A DNA stretch of 64,000 nucleotides. It comes from Flavobacteriales bacterium. Its GTDB lineage: Bacteria > Bacteroidota > Bacteroidia > Flavobacteriales_F > PHOS-HE28. The stretch is taken from the NCBI GenBank assembly GCA_016710685.1, contig JADJVC010000002.1:248001-312000 (forward strand), given 5' to 3'. Position numbers and translations under genes: made by a program. The notes below the pieces were generated by a model that saw only the letters and a list, made by a program, of their open reading frames with translations, made no database searches and was not told the DNA's origin. Shown here piece by piece: positions 46,426 to 54,645 of the stretch. The first letter of the stretch is position 1, and every line of letters begins with the position of its first letter.

Positions 46426-47271
46426 TCAACCCATGGCTTTCAGGCTCAGGTCCAAACAACCTGCGGAGTGAGTGAGAGCGCCGACCGAAATGAAATCAAC
46501 GCCACATTCAGCAAAGGAGCGCGCGGTTTCCAAAGTGATGCCGCCGCTGGCCTCGGTCTCCATTTTGTGGTCGATCAGCTTCACCGCTTGGCGTAAGTTC
46601 TCAGGTGTGAAGTTGTCCAGCATGATGCGCTGAACACCGCCTGTGGCCATGACTTGCTTCACCTCCTCAAGGTTTCGGGTTTCCACTTCGATCGGCAGCA
46701 CTTGGCTGCGTTCCTTCTGGTATTCTAAGGCACGGGCGATGGCTTTTGGGATTCCACCGGCAAAATCCGCATGGTTGTCCTTGATCATCATCATGTCATG
46801 GAGCCCGATGCGATGGTTCACCCCACCGCCGATGCGCACGGCCCATTTCTCGATCTGGCGCAGACCGGGAGTGGTTTTGCGCGTGTCCAGCACTTGGCAT
46901 CCGGTGCCTTCAACGGCATCGGTAAAGGCACGTGTCAACGTGGCAATGCCGCTCATGCGTTGCATGAAATTGAGCACCACGCGTTCGGCCAGCAGGATGC
47001 TCCGGGAATTGCCATGAACCGTGAATGCCACGTCCTTCGGTGCGATGCGGGCGCCGTCGTTCAACAAGGGGCGCATGGTCAGGCCCTTGTCCACCCGGAG
47101 GAAAACAGCCCGGGCTATTTCCATGCCTGCCAACACGCCCGTGGCCTTGACTAAAAGATGCGCAGCACCCACGGCTTCCGCCGGGATGGTGCTTAATGAG
47201 GTATGATCACCATCACCCAGGTCTTCTTCCAGTGCCCGCTCGATCAATTCATCCGTCCCGGGTGGCAACAT
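46426..47271 (-). CDS. nadC: Nicotinate-nucleotide pyrophosphorylase (quinolinate phosphoribosyltransferase)
   Basis: A 281-residue enzyme converting quinolinate and PRPP to nicotinate mononucleotide, with release of CO2, in NAD synthesis. Motifs: EDLGDGDHTS near the start, RVVLNFMQRMSGIATLT, DTRKTTPGLRQIEKWAVRIG, GGGVNHRIGLHDMMMIKDNH and VEVETRNLEE-type loop (IEVETRNLEE), MLDNFTPENLR, EASGGITLET. All catalytic arginine, lysine, glutamate and aspartate positions appear present. ATG 47271 is used; a GTG at 47280 overlapping the previous stop (GTGA) is an alternative. Middle gene of the DUF4783-nadC-yihY operon. Confidence 0.96.
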   Translation of the reverse strand: MLPPGTDELIERALEEDLGDGDHTSLSTIPAEAVGAAHLLVKATGVLAGMEIARAVFLRVDKGLTMRPLLNDGARIAPKDVAFTVHGNSRSILLAERVVLNFMQRMSGIATLTRAFTDAVEGTGCQVLDTRKTTPGLRQIEKWAVRIGGGVNHRIGLHDMMMIKDNHADFAGGIPKAIARALEYQKERSQVLPIEVETRNLEEVKQVMATGGVQRIMLDNFTPENLRQAVKLIDHKMETEASGGITLETARSFAECGVDFISVGALTHSAGCLDLSLKAMG

Positions 47272-47276
47272 GGAGG

Positions 47277-47683
47277 TCACGGCTTGGCGTTTTCAATGCG
47301 CAACTGCTTCACCAGAAAAACATCACCACTGCGCTTCAAGAAGAAGGTGACACGGAAATTGCCGTTGGCAGTGGACAAATTGCCGATGTAGTAGCTCTCG
47401 CCCATTTGGTTGTTGCCCTGGTGGGCTATGGTCATGCCCGCGGTGCATGGCCATCAAAGAATTTACGCAGTACCTGTTGGGCCTGTGCTTTGCTGTAAAA
47501 GGAGCTGGCATCCGGGAGAGCGAGGTCCACATTGGGCATAAGGTTGGCTGCCAAAGCGGAAGCATCACCCCGGCCAATGGCACCCACAACGCTGTCCTTC
47601 ACGCCACCTTGCGCAAAAGCACCGAGAAACAGGCAAAGAAAAAGGGCCAGGAGCGGGCCTCTTTTTAGATTTGATCGCTTCAT
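47277..47683 (-). pseudogene. DUF4783 family secreted protein (one frameshift)
   Basis: From ATG 47683: MKRSNLKRGPLLALFLCLFL is a signal peptide ending GAFAQ. Then GDASALAANLMPNVDLAL and YSKAQAQQVLRKFFDGHAP follow. The frame changes near 47435 and continues GMTIAHQGNNQMGESYYIG, NGNFRVTFFLKRSGDVFLV and LRIENAKP to the TGA at 47277. DUF4783 proteins are small NTF2-like Bacteroidota proteins of unknown function, commonly next to nadC and rlmH as here. Joined length is about 134 residues. The span is not a multiple of three, consistent with a single indel. Confidence 0.8.
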
Positions 47684-47756
47684 TAGGCACAAGTTTGCAA
47701 AGAACGGGCCACATTTGGGGCAACTGTCGTTTGCACTTGTGAACACTGCAATACTA

Positions 47757-48221
47757 ATGAAAATCCGCTTGATCTGGGTAGGCCGCACCGAGCGTGGGCA
47801 CGTTTCGGATGGCGTAACGCATTACCTCGGCCGCGTAAGGCGTATGGCAAAGCTGGAAGAGGTGGTGGTAGCTGAAGCGGGCAGGGGCGACCCGGTTTGG
47901 CAGCAACAGCAGGAAAACACCCGGATATTGGAGGTTTTGCGCCCGCAAGAACGCCTAGTGGTGCTGGACGAGCGTGGTAAACTGCTCACCAGCCCGCAAT
48001 TCGCGCAGCAATTAGGCAAATGGGCTGACCAAGGCGGTCGGGATGTCGCGTTCGTTGTCGGCGGCGCTTACGGCCTCACGGATGCGGTGCGGGAACGCGC
48101 TGATCTGGTGTTATCGCTGTCGCCTATGGTATTTCCGCACCAATTGGTGCGCGTGCTGTTCAGCGAGCAGTTGTACCGGGGGCTGAGCATTTTAAAAGGA
48201 ACGGGTTATCACCATGGGTGA
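47757..48221 (+). CDS. rlmH: 23S rRNA (pseudouridine1915-N3)-methyltransferase
   Basis: A 154-residue SPOUT-class methyltransferase that methylates pseudouridine 1915 in helix 69 of 23S rRNA on the assembled ribosome. Visible motifs: MKIRLIWVGRTERGHV at the N-terminus; VVLDERGKLLTSPQFA; FVVGGAYGLTDAV (knot, SAM binding); SLSPMVFPHQLVRVLFSEQL and a C-terminal KGTGYHHG. Length matches the family (155-160). Divergent from DUF4783 with a 73-nt shared upstream region. Confidence 0.96.
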   Translation: MKIRLIWVGRTERGHVSDGVTHYLGRVRRMAKLEEVVVAEAGRGDPVWQQQQENTRILEVLRPQERLVVLDERGKLLTSPQFAQQLGKWADQGGRDVAFVVGGAYGLTDAVRERADLVLSLSPMVFPHQLVRVLFSEQLYRGLSILKGTGYHHG

Positions 48222-48254
48222 AGGTTCCGGGTTCCGGCTTCGCCCTGTTACGTC

Positions 48255-49370
48255 TTATGCAGCAACTGTGCCCGAGGTGGTGAACTTGGTCTTTAGGTCC
48301 AGGAAGGGCTTTTCGAAGAATTTGTAGGATACGTAGGCCATGGCCATGGTGAGGAGCAGTGAAGCGATGGGTTGCAGCGCCATATCGATGAATGCCGGTT
48401 CGCCGAGGTGCGCGCGGTAAGGCTTGATCGCATTGTACATGATGAAATTCCCGATGGTGTGCAGCAGGTATAGGCCATAGGTCAAGCGCCCCCAATACCC
48501 CAGGATCCGGAATTTGCGGAGTTTTAATGGGGAGAATTTGCAAAAAGATTGATCAAAGAGCACGAATACCATGAAGAGGGACACGAACACCCGATTGCCG
48601 AGATCGTAAAGTGTCCATGAATACAAGTGTGCGATCCCGATCACGTAGATCAGGAAGATCGCCCACTTAGGAAGCTCAGTCAGTTTATTGAACAAGGGTT
48701 TATTGTTGAAGATCGCGATCGCCAGCAACGCACCCATGGACAGGTCGGACATGCTTGCCAGCGTATGGGGGTAGGGCAGGTCGCGGGCCTGTATCAAATA
48801 CTGCGACAGCATGAAGAGGAAAAGAACTGACCACACGCGGAATTTACGCGGAACAACGATGAAAAAGATCGGCCAAACAAGGTAGAACTGCTCTTCCACG
48901 GAAAGGGACCATGTCACTCCCAAGCCGGCGCCGTAGGGAAGCCCGTTCTTTATAATGTCGAAGTTCCCGAGGAATGCCAAGTATTTCCAAAGGGTTGCAT
49001 TTTCCGTGTACGGTTCGTGGACCATCAAACCGTGCAATAGGGGGAAAATGAAAAAACCGAAGATCACCACTGCATAGTACAGAGGCCAGATCCGAAGGAT
49101 CCGGCGGACATAGAATTTGCCGACGCTTATTTTTCCACGTCGCTGTTCTTCGGAAAGAAGCAAATAGGTGATCAAAAAGCCGCTGAGCGCGAAGAAGAAC
49201 GGAACGCCGAGCCAAGCTGGTTTGGTGATGACGTCGGCGGCCAGGAAAGCAACGGAAGCCTCGACGGTGGGATCAGCGGTGAAAATGCCATGATGAAGGA
49301 AAATGGCGAGGAATGCAATAGCCCGCAAGGCATCCAGGTCCTTGAAATATACCGGCCCTTTTGACACCAT
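48255..49370 (-). CDS. Acyltransferase family 3 membrane protein (OafA/YrhL type)
   Basis: A 371-residue protein with about ten membrane helices that transfers an acyl (often acetyl) group to extracytoplasmic sugars. N-terminus FKDLDALRAIAFLAIFLHHG contains the conserved R-A-I-A...HH catalytic histidine region; then VPFFFALSGFLITYLL, FYVRRILRIWPLYYAVV (RRxxRIWPLY signature) and TWSLSVEEQFYLVWPIFF (conserved SLSVEEQFY). A C-terminal YKFFEKPFLDLKTKF matches the family end. Likely O-acetylates the surface polysaccharide. Convergent with rlmH (33-nt gap), first of the 48-64 kb glycan locus. Confidence 0.92.
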   Translation of the reverse strand: MVSKGPVYFKDLDALRAIAFLAIFLHHGIFTADPTVEASVAFLAADVITKPAWLGVPFFFALSGFLITYLLLSEEQRRGKISVGKFYVRRILRIWPLYYAVVIFGFFIFPLLHGLMVHEPYTENATLWKYLAFLGNFDIIKNGLPYGAGLGVTWSLSVEEQFYLVWPIFFIVVPRKFRVWSVLFLFMLSQYLIQARDLPYPHTLASMSDLSMGALLAIAIFNNKPLFNKLTELPKWAIFLIYVIGIAHLYSWTLYDLGNRVFVSLFMVFVLFDQSFCKFSPLKLRKFRILGYWGRLTYGLYLLHTIGNFIMYNAIKPYRAHLGEPAFIDMALQPIASLLLTMAMAYVSYKFFEKPFLDLKTKFTTSGTVAA

Positions 49371-49379
49371 CAGGAAGTT

Positions 49380-50126
49380 CTATCTCCCGTTCAGCTTTGC
49401 TGCAGCAATAAGCGAAGTTCCCCGGCATGATCGGGGAATGGCACGCTGTTCAAGGAAGAACAATCGGCCGATCACGGCATGGACCCAACTGACCGGTCCG
49501 GGTGGCGGTACGGAGAAGGCTAAACTCCGCTTGCCCGAAAGTCGCAACTGGATCCACGCTGCAGGATACAATGCGTGGAAGAAATAGCTTGCGCGTAAGA
49601 CTGTTGCATTTCCATCGACCACATGTTCATTCAGGAGTTTCAGGTCATAACGCCTGAAGTGCCCGTTGAAGGTGTCGTAGTTGCTGAACAATTCCTGCCT
49701 GGCGGGCACGGTGATCACAAAGTAGCGCAATGCGGGAAAGCCTGCTCGAAGCTGTTGCATGAACGCACCGGCGTCCTCCAGGTGCTCAATGACGTCAAGT
49801 AGCAGGACCGTCTTTACCAGAGCGCGCTCGCTGACGTCAAGCTTCATGGCATCCGTGCCCGTGCGCACATGGGCTTCCACCTCAGGCAAGGGCTTCACCT
49901 GCGCTAATTCCACACCGGTCACCTCCAGTCCTTGCGCTCTTAGGTAGGAAACAACCAAACCTTTGCCGCAGCCTACTTCCAATACTGCGCCATGGTCGCC
50001 GATGGAGCGGATGGAAGCCAAGATCACGGCATTCCGGCATTGGTTCCAGTAGTGCCGTTCAACGCCTGTTGGATAAATCGCATCGAATTGATCGATGTTG
50101 AAGGCGGTGCGTGAGGGCTCACCCAT
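49380..50126 (-). CDS. Class I SAM-dependent methyltransferase
   Basis: A 248-residue enzyme. YPTGVERHYWNQCRNAVIL precedes motif I VLEVGCGKGLVVSYLRAQG (SAM binding), then VTGVELAQVKPLPEVEA, LLLDVIEHLEDAGAFMQQL (motif II, methyltransferase 11/23 type) and YFVITVPARQELFSNYD. It ends in a hydrophobic helix and a basic tail. Substrate unknown, probably a glycan or lipid intermediate. ATG 50126 is 1 nt after the previous stop (TGATATG), so it is coupled to the GT2 gene upstream, and the acyltransferase start lies 10 nt beyond its own stop. Confidence 0.87.
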   Translation of the reverse strand: MGEPSRTAFNIDQFDAIYPTGVERHYWNQCRNAVILASIRSIGDHGAVLEVGCGKGLVVSYLRAQGLEVTGVELAQVKPLPEVEAHVRTGTDAMKLDVSERALVKTVLLLDVIEHLEDAGAFMQQLRAGFPALRYFVITVPARQELFSNYDTFNGHFRRYDLKLLNEHVVDGNATVLRASYFFHALYPAAWIQLRLSGKRSLAFSVPPPGPVSWVHAVIGRLFFLEQRAIPRSCRGTSLIAAAKLNGR

Positions 50127-50127
50127 A

Positions 50128-51093
50128 TCAGATGTTGGTCTCAATGATATAGCGTGGCCGGTGTTTTACCTCCTTGTAGATCTTGCCGACGTACTCGCCA
50201 ATAATGCCCAGGCTCACCATGTTGATGGCTGAGAACGTGGTAAGCAGCAACGCAAGACTGGCCCAACCTTGGATCGGGTTGCCATTGAAGGCTGCCCAAA
50301 TGATCCAAAGCGCCACGCCTGCAGCTACGAAGAACATGGTCAACCCGATGTAAAACACCATGCGCAAAGGGGCGGTCGTGAAAGAGGTTATCCCTTGCCA
50401 AGCCAAGCTCATGAGTTTCCCGTACGGGTACTTCGAGGTTCCGGCGTGACGTTCAAGCCGTTCGTAATGGACTTCGGCTGAAGGATATCCGATCAAGGGG
50501 AATAGCCCACGGAGATAAAGGTTCACCTCGCCGAACTTCTCAAGCTCCGCGATCACCGTCGCATCGGCGCTGCGGAAATCCGCATGTCCACGCACCGTGC
50601 GATCATTCATCATCCTTATCAATTTGTAGTACAGGCCGGCCGCGATCCGTTTTGGCAGCACATCAACCTTCCTGTTCAAGCGCACACCGTAGACCACGCG
50701 TTTACCTTGGTGGTGTTGTTCCAACATGCGGGTCAACACCGAAACATCGTCCTGAAGGTCCGCATCAATAGTGATGAGCACATCCGCGCGATGGTGGTTT
50801 GAAAACAGCCCGGCCACAAGCGCATTGGGATGGCCAAAATTCGCGCTGAGCTTAATGCCTTTAACCTGATCGCTCCCTTCGGCGATTTGAAGGATCTCAT
50901 TCCAGGTACCATCCCGGCTGCCGTCATCCACGCAACAGATATAACTGTCCGCCGTTACCAAACCCTTGGCCGCCATGGATGAAAGCTCGGCAAGCAGCAC
51001 AGCAACAGAATGACCGATCACACCCTCCTCATTGTAGCAGGGAACCACGATACAGACCCGAAGGCTTTTCTTAGTGGGGAATACTTCAGTCAT
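50128..51093 (-). CDS. Glycosyltransferase family 2, DPM1/GtrB-like with two C-terminal membrane helices
   Basis: A 321-residue GT-A enzyme. VCIVVPCYNEEGVIGHSV opens the fold; CVDDGSRDGTWNEI and KLSANFGHPNAL follow; LITIDADLQDDVSVL carries the DxD metal site; LPKRIAAGLYYKLIRMM and DFRSADATVIAELEKFGEV are typical of the GtrB/ArnC/DPM1-like group. Two membrane helices (about 230-255 and 265-290) follow. Such enzymes pass a sugar to polyprenyl phosphate at the membrane, for later transfer by GT-C proteins such as the neighbour at 51210. ATG 51093 is chosen over 51111. Confidence 0.92.
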   Translation of the reverse strand: MTEVFPTKKSLRVCIVVPCYNEEGVIGHSVAVLLAELSSMAAKGLVTADSYICCVDDGSRDGTWNEILQIAEGSDQVKGIKLSANFGHPNALVAGLFSNHHRADVLITIDADLQDDVSVLTRMLEQHHQGKRVVYGVRLNRKVDVLPKRIAAGLYYKLIRMMNDRTVRGHADFRSADATVIAELEKFGEVNLYLRGLFPLIGYPSAEVHYERLERHAGTSKYPYGKLMSLAWQGITSFTTAPLRMVFYIGLTMFFVAAGVALWIIWAAFNGNPIQGWASLALLLTTFSAINMVSLGIIGEYVGKIYKEVKHRPRYIIETNI

Positions 51094-51209
51094 GTATTGA
51101 AAGGTCGGCAAGGTAGCAACTGGTATGCATGCCGTAGCCGAAGGTGAACAGCTCCTGTTCAGTAAATTATCCTCATTTTCGCGGCCTTTCCGAATTCAAA
51201 GGATCGATC

Positions 51210-52649
51210 ATGAGGAACAATGCGGCGAGTGGGTCATGGTTAGCCCGGATGTTCGTTCTCTTGGAAACCAAGAGTGCCTTCCGCTGGTTGTTATTGGTGA
51301 ATGCCTTGGTCACCGTGGCCGTTATTTGGATGTCCAAGGACACCATTCTTTCAGATACATGGTCCTACTTGGGCTTGGCTGAAGGTATCCGCCATGGGCA
51401 ATACAGCATGTGGTGGTGGTTAGGGAATGACTACCCGGACACGTTCCGCACGCCGGGCTATCCGCTTTTGATCGCCTTGTTCATAAGCGTTTTCGGGACT
51501 TGGCGATCAGTGTTGGTGGCGCAGTTCCTGCTTTACTGCTGCTCGCTGTACTTGATCTTGAAGACCATTGAGCTGATCGATGGGAGGCGAGCCACACGCA
51601 GCCTGTTCCTGTTGCTTTTGTTACCCATCATCAATGTGCCCTTCTACATCCCGCAGCTCTACACGGAGATCCCTGTACTGGCAGCGATCGGCTTGGCCGT
51701 TTACATAGCGGTGCGGAATAAGAGTTGGTCTTGGGTGAACGCCTTGGTCATTGGGTTGCTCATGGGCTTTGTATTTCAGTTCAGGCCGATATTTTTACTG
51801 TTCCCTTTCATTTACGTAGCGTCCGCTTGGGTAGTGGAGCGGAACAAAGCCAACTTACCCAAGCATTTGGCGATGCTCGGCATGTTCGTGCTGACATTGA
51901 TCCCGTTCGGGGTTTGGAACAAGGTGCATCATGGCATATTCAAGGTGACGCCTTTACAGGGCGCGGGTAGTTTCATGCACATCGGCTATTGGAGCGGAAA
52001 GACACCGGGCTACACTGATGAATTCTACCTGCGCAATTTCAATGGTGATGAGATGATCCCGTTTACTCCCAAGGATTCGATACCGGCCAACATTCAAGCT
52101 TACCGCATGGAATGGGAGGAGATCAACGCTCAAATAAGACCACTCCTGAATAAACACGACACCATCATGTGGGAAGTTGCTCCGACCAAACGCCTGCATG
52201 CGGAGCCGACATACAATACGGCATACACGCTTCGGCGGGATGAGTTGTTACGCGACAAAGCGGTAAACGACTACTTGAACGATCCGATCTACACGATCGC
52301 TTTCAAAACGTATTCCGCAGTCAGGCTTTGGGTGGTCGGTATCCAGGTGAATGAATACGCCGAAGCATCGGTGATGGGAAAGGTGAAAATGCTCTTCATC
52401 ACGATCAGCATGGCCGTGATCTTATTGTTGTTCCTGATCTTGGTGCCATTAGCCTACGTGAAAAGGAGACTTTCAGTACATCAGACCTGGGTCTTCGTGA
52501 CCTACATCGTGTATTTTACGTTGATCCACCTGCCCTTCACCATCCAATCCCGATATACGGTTCCGGTGCGGTTCCTGATGTTGGCGTTACTGGCCATGGC
52601 GATCACCGGACTGGTGCTGGGTAAGGGAAAAGCAAAGAACCTGTCGTGA
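51210..52649 (+). CDS. GT-C-type membrane glycosyltransferase-like protein
   Basis: A 479-residue protein with about ten membrane helices. After the first helix comes a loop with TILSDTWSYLGLAEGI, where the aspartate fits the GT-C catalytic position, and FRTPGYPLLIALFI, the usual GT39-like motif. A large extracytoplasmic loop (about 265-385) precedes the last helices. Likely uses a polyprenyl-phosphate sugar made by the neighbouring GT2 enzyme to decorate a glycan or protein; this pairing is inference. ATG 51210 (MRNNAASGSW) is preferred over 51144. Confidence 0.8.
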   Translation: MRNNAASGSWLARMFVLLETKSAFRWLLLVNALVTVAVIWMSKDTILSDTWSYLGLAEGIRHGQYSMWWWLGNDYPDTFRTPGYPLLIALFISVFGTWRSVLVAQFLLYCCSLYLILKTIELIDGRRATRSLFLLLLLPIINVPFYIPQLYTEIPVLAAIGLAVYIAVRNKSWSWVNALVIGLLMGFVFQFRPIFLLFPFIYVASAWVVERNKANLPKHLAMLGMFVLTLIPFGVWNKVHHGIFKVTPLQGAGSFMHIGYWSGKTPGYTDEFYLRNFNGDEMIPFTPKDSIPANIQAYRMEWEEINAQIRPLLNKHDTIMWEVAPTKRLHAEPTYNTAYTLRRDELLRDKAVNDYLNDPIYTIAFKTYSAVRLWVVGIQVNEYAEASVMGKVKMLFITISMAVILLLFLILVPLAYVKRRLSVHQTWVFVTYIVYFTLIHLPFTIQSRYTVPVRFLMLALLAMAITGLVLGKGKAKNLS

Positions 52650-52681
52650 AGGACGATCAGGGCTGAGGGAAAATATTGGCC

Positions 52682-53449
52682 CTATCGGACTCCAAGCCTC
52701 ACGTAGTTCCGGATATACTCCCACAACGTGGGATGATACCAGCGCTTGCTACCCGCTGGCCCAGCTACCACACGAGCCGAGCCGTCGATCACTTCCCCAA
52801 CTGCTTGGCACAGGACCTTGGTGCCTACGGCCATCTGTAGCGTTGGGTACGTGGTGAAATTATCCTTGTTCGTCGGATGGATCAAGGCTTGGTGCAAAAT
52901 GCCGCCCGTATCAATTCCCGGATCAACCAGATGTACCGTTATACCGCAGTGCTGAAGGTCTTTGTTCACCAGTGCCCAATATGCGCCATGCACACCTCTG
53001 TATCGGGGAGTAATGCCCACATGTGTGTTGATCACAGGTACACCCAAAGCCAGAAGCGTGGCCTTGGTGAGGATACGGGTGCCATTGATAACGATCACAT
53101 CCGGGGTCAAAGATCCTATCCTATCTCAGCTTGCTTTGTAGTTAACGGATAAGACCGTATCCACCTTTTCCTGTGGTGGCGGTTCAACGGAAACGTTGAA
53201 CTCCTGAATGATAGCTCTGCGCCTTCCGCGGGATGCGCGTGACAAGGGTAGTGCCACCAACACTTGGAAAAGTACTTGGCCGACCACTCGAAAGGCACCA
53301 AGTCGACGCACACGGGAACGCATCAACGCCGTGGCAGAGGGTGGTTCCTCCAAAAACACATGCGTGTCATAGAACTTGCTCAGCGCATTGTACAGGATCG
53401 AGGTGCTGTCCCCAGCCCGTGCTATCAGGACTAACTTCCTATCCCGCAT
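52682..53449 (-). pseudogene. Formyltransferase-family enzyme with an in-frame stop codon
   Basis: Two halves in the same reading frame are split by a TGA at 53126-53128. N-terminal half: MRDRKLVLIARAGDSTSILY from 53449. C-terminal half: TPDVIVINGTRIL, INTHVGITPRYRGVHGAYW (with the catalytic N and H) and GITVHLVDPGIDTGGIL (catalytic D), the formyl_trans_N signature. Such enzymes in glycan loci add a formyl group from 10-formyl-tetrahydrofolate to an amino sugar. Only one codon separates an intact 255-residue protein from this version, and a GATAGGATAG tandem repeat adjoins the stop. It overlaps the deacetylase gene by 11 nt. Confidence 0.72.
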
Positions 53450-54419
53450 GGATGCGGAAATGTTCATCGGCCACTTCACTCATGGTCATGCTGCGCATGT
53501 TGTGGCTCGCCTTCAATTTACCATAGTGCACGAGTACCTTGTTCAAAAAGGCCATGTTCTTTTCCAGGTCCGATCCGAAATTGTGCGGATGCCACCACAG
53601 GTGGAAGACTTTTCCGGTATGTGCGGCATGGTCCATCGCTCTGGTGATCCGTCGGAGCCTTAATCCATCCAAAGTTTGAAGCCGCTTGCTCCACGGCCTC
53701 AGGAATCTGCTGGACGGAATGTTGAGCGGCCTTTCCGTGGTCATATCATGGCAATTATGGCCTGATAGGTTGAACCACGTGTCGAGCAAACGGAATCCTC
53801 TTCGGAAAGTGCTCTCGTCCTCTCCGTTCCGTGCGTCATAGAGCCAGTTTCGTTCATTGCCCCGGAAACTGGTGATGCCTTTGTCCCAACAGATCTTCAA
53901 ATAATTCTCCCTGTACTGGTTCCTGGGAAAAACGAAACTGCGTAGTTCGATCCCGAACTGGTTTGCGGCTTTTATTGCGGCGTCCAGATCGGCGGAAAAC
54001 TCGGCTTCGGTCTGGCCGCGCTCCAAGCAGTAATAATGCGAGAAGGTGTGGCACGCGATCTCGTGGGCCGGATATTTTTGGATCAACCTGATCAATGAAC
54101 CGGCAAAGTGGTAAGGGTCAGCGTCCTCTGAACTGCCCACTTGGTCCAGATGCCCTGAATAAGGCGATAGACTGGAATTGCTGTATTGCGGTCGTATAAC
54201 CGGCAGGGCCGCCGACATGCTCTCCTTGGTGTCAAAAAACAGCAGTCCGACCGTCGCGAAAGTGGCTTTAACGCGGTGGTGATCGAATGCATCCAGCATG
54301 AGCGGGATGGCCTCTCGAACCCCGAGGAGGTTCTTGCCGTACCCATCGATGGTCCTCTTGTCTTGCATGCCCCAGAGAAGTTCGAAATCCAGGGAAATCA
54401 CAAAGGTTCCTTGTTCCAT
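53439..54419 (-). CDS. Polysaccharide deacetylase family protein (NodB-like)
   Basis: A 326-residue enzyme of carbohydrate esterase family 4 type. TFVISLDFELLWG carries the first metal-binding Asp (D11). HEIACHTFSHYYC (H124 and H128) is the H-x3-H zinc motif. RSFVFPRNQYRENYL and the late HLWWHPHNFG complete the family pattern. It removes acetyl groups from amino sugars, or a related hydrolysis. No signal peptide is seen, so it probably acts in the cytoplasm on a sugar intermediate. The formyltransferase gene that overlaps it could act on the amine it frees; that order of reactions is inference. Confidence 0.86.
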   Translation of the reverse strand: MEQGTFVISLDFELLWGMQDKRTIDGYGKNLLGVREAIPLMLDAFDHHRVKATFATVGLLFFDTKESMSAALPVIRPQYSNSSLSPYSGHLDQVGSSEDADPYHFAGSLIRLIQKYPAHEIACHTFSHYYCLERGQTEAEFSADLDAAIKAANQFGIELRSFVFPRNQYRENYLKICWDKGITSFRGNERNWLYDARNGEDESTFRRGFRLLDTWFNLSGHNCHDMTTERPLNIPSSRFLRPWSKRLQTLDGLRLRRITRAMDHAAHTGKVFHLWWHPHNFGSDLEKNMAFLNKVLVHYGKLKASHNMRSMTMSEVADEHFRIHAG

Positions 54420-54645
54420 TTGAAAGCGACGCAGCTTAATCCTTGTTGTTCAGCTATCCAAGCCTAAGCAGCGTGAGCCACCGACCGGTAACGATGGGGG
54501 CCGATCGAATGAGGTTGCATACAGGAGCAAATATAGCCTTGGACTTATACCGTTAACTTTGAAGGCGCGCAACAGGCCAAGTCGTTTTCGGAATTGGATC
54601 CGATACCGTCCCCATCTCCCTGAATGACGTCCCCATAAGACCCGG
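54420..54645. other. Divergent intergenic region between deacetylase and membrane protein genes
   Basis: It contains a perfect -7 box TAACTTTG at 54554-54561 on the plus strand, but no TTG at the right distance (nearest at 54539-54541 gives only 12 nt). It may be a weak or regulated promoter for the gene at 54646. Nothing else was recognised. Confidence 0.35.
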
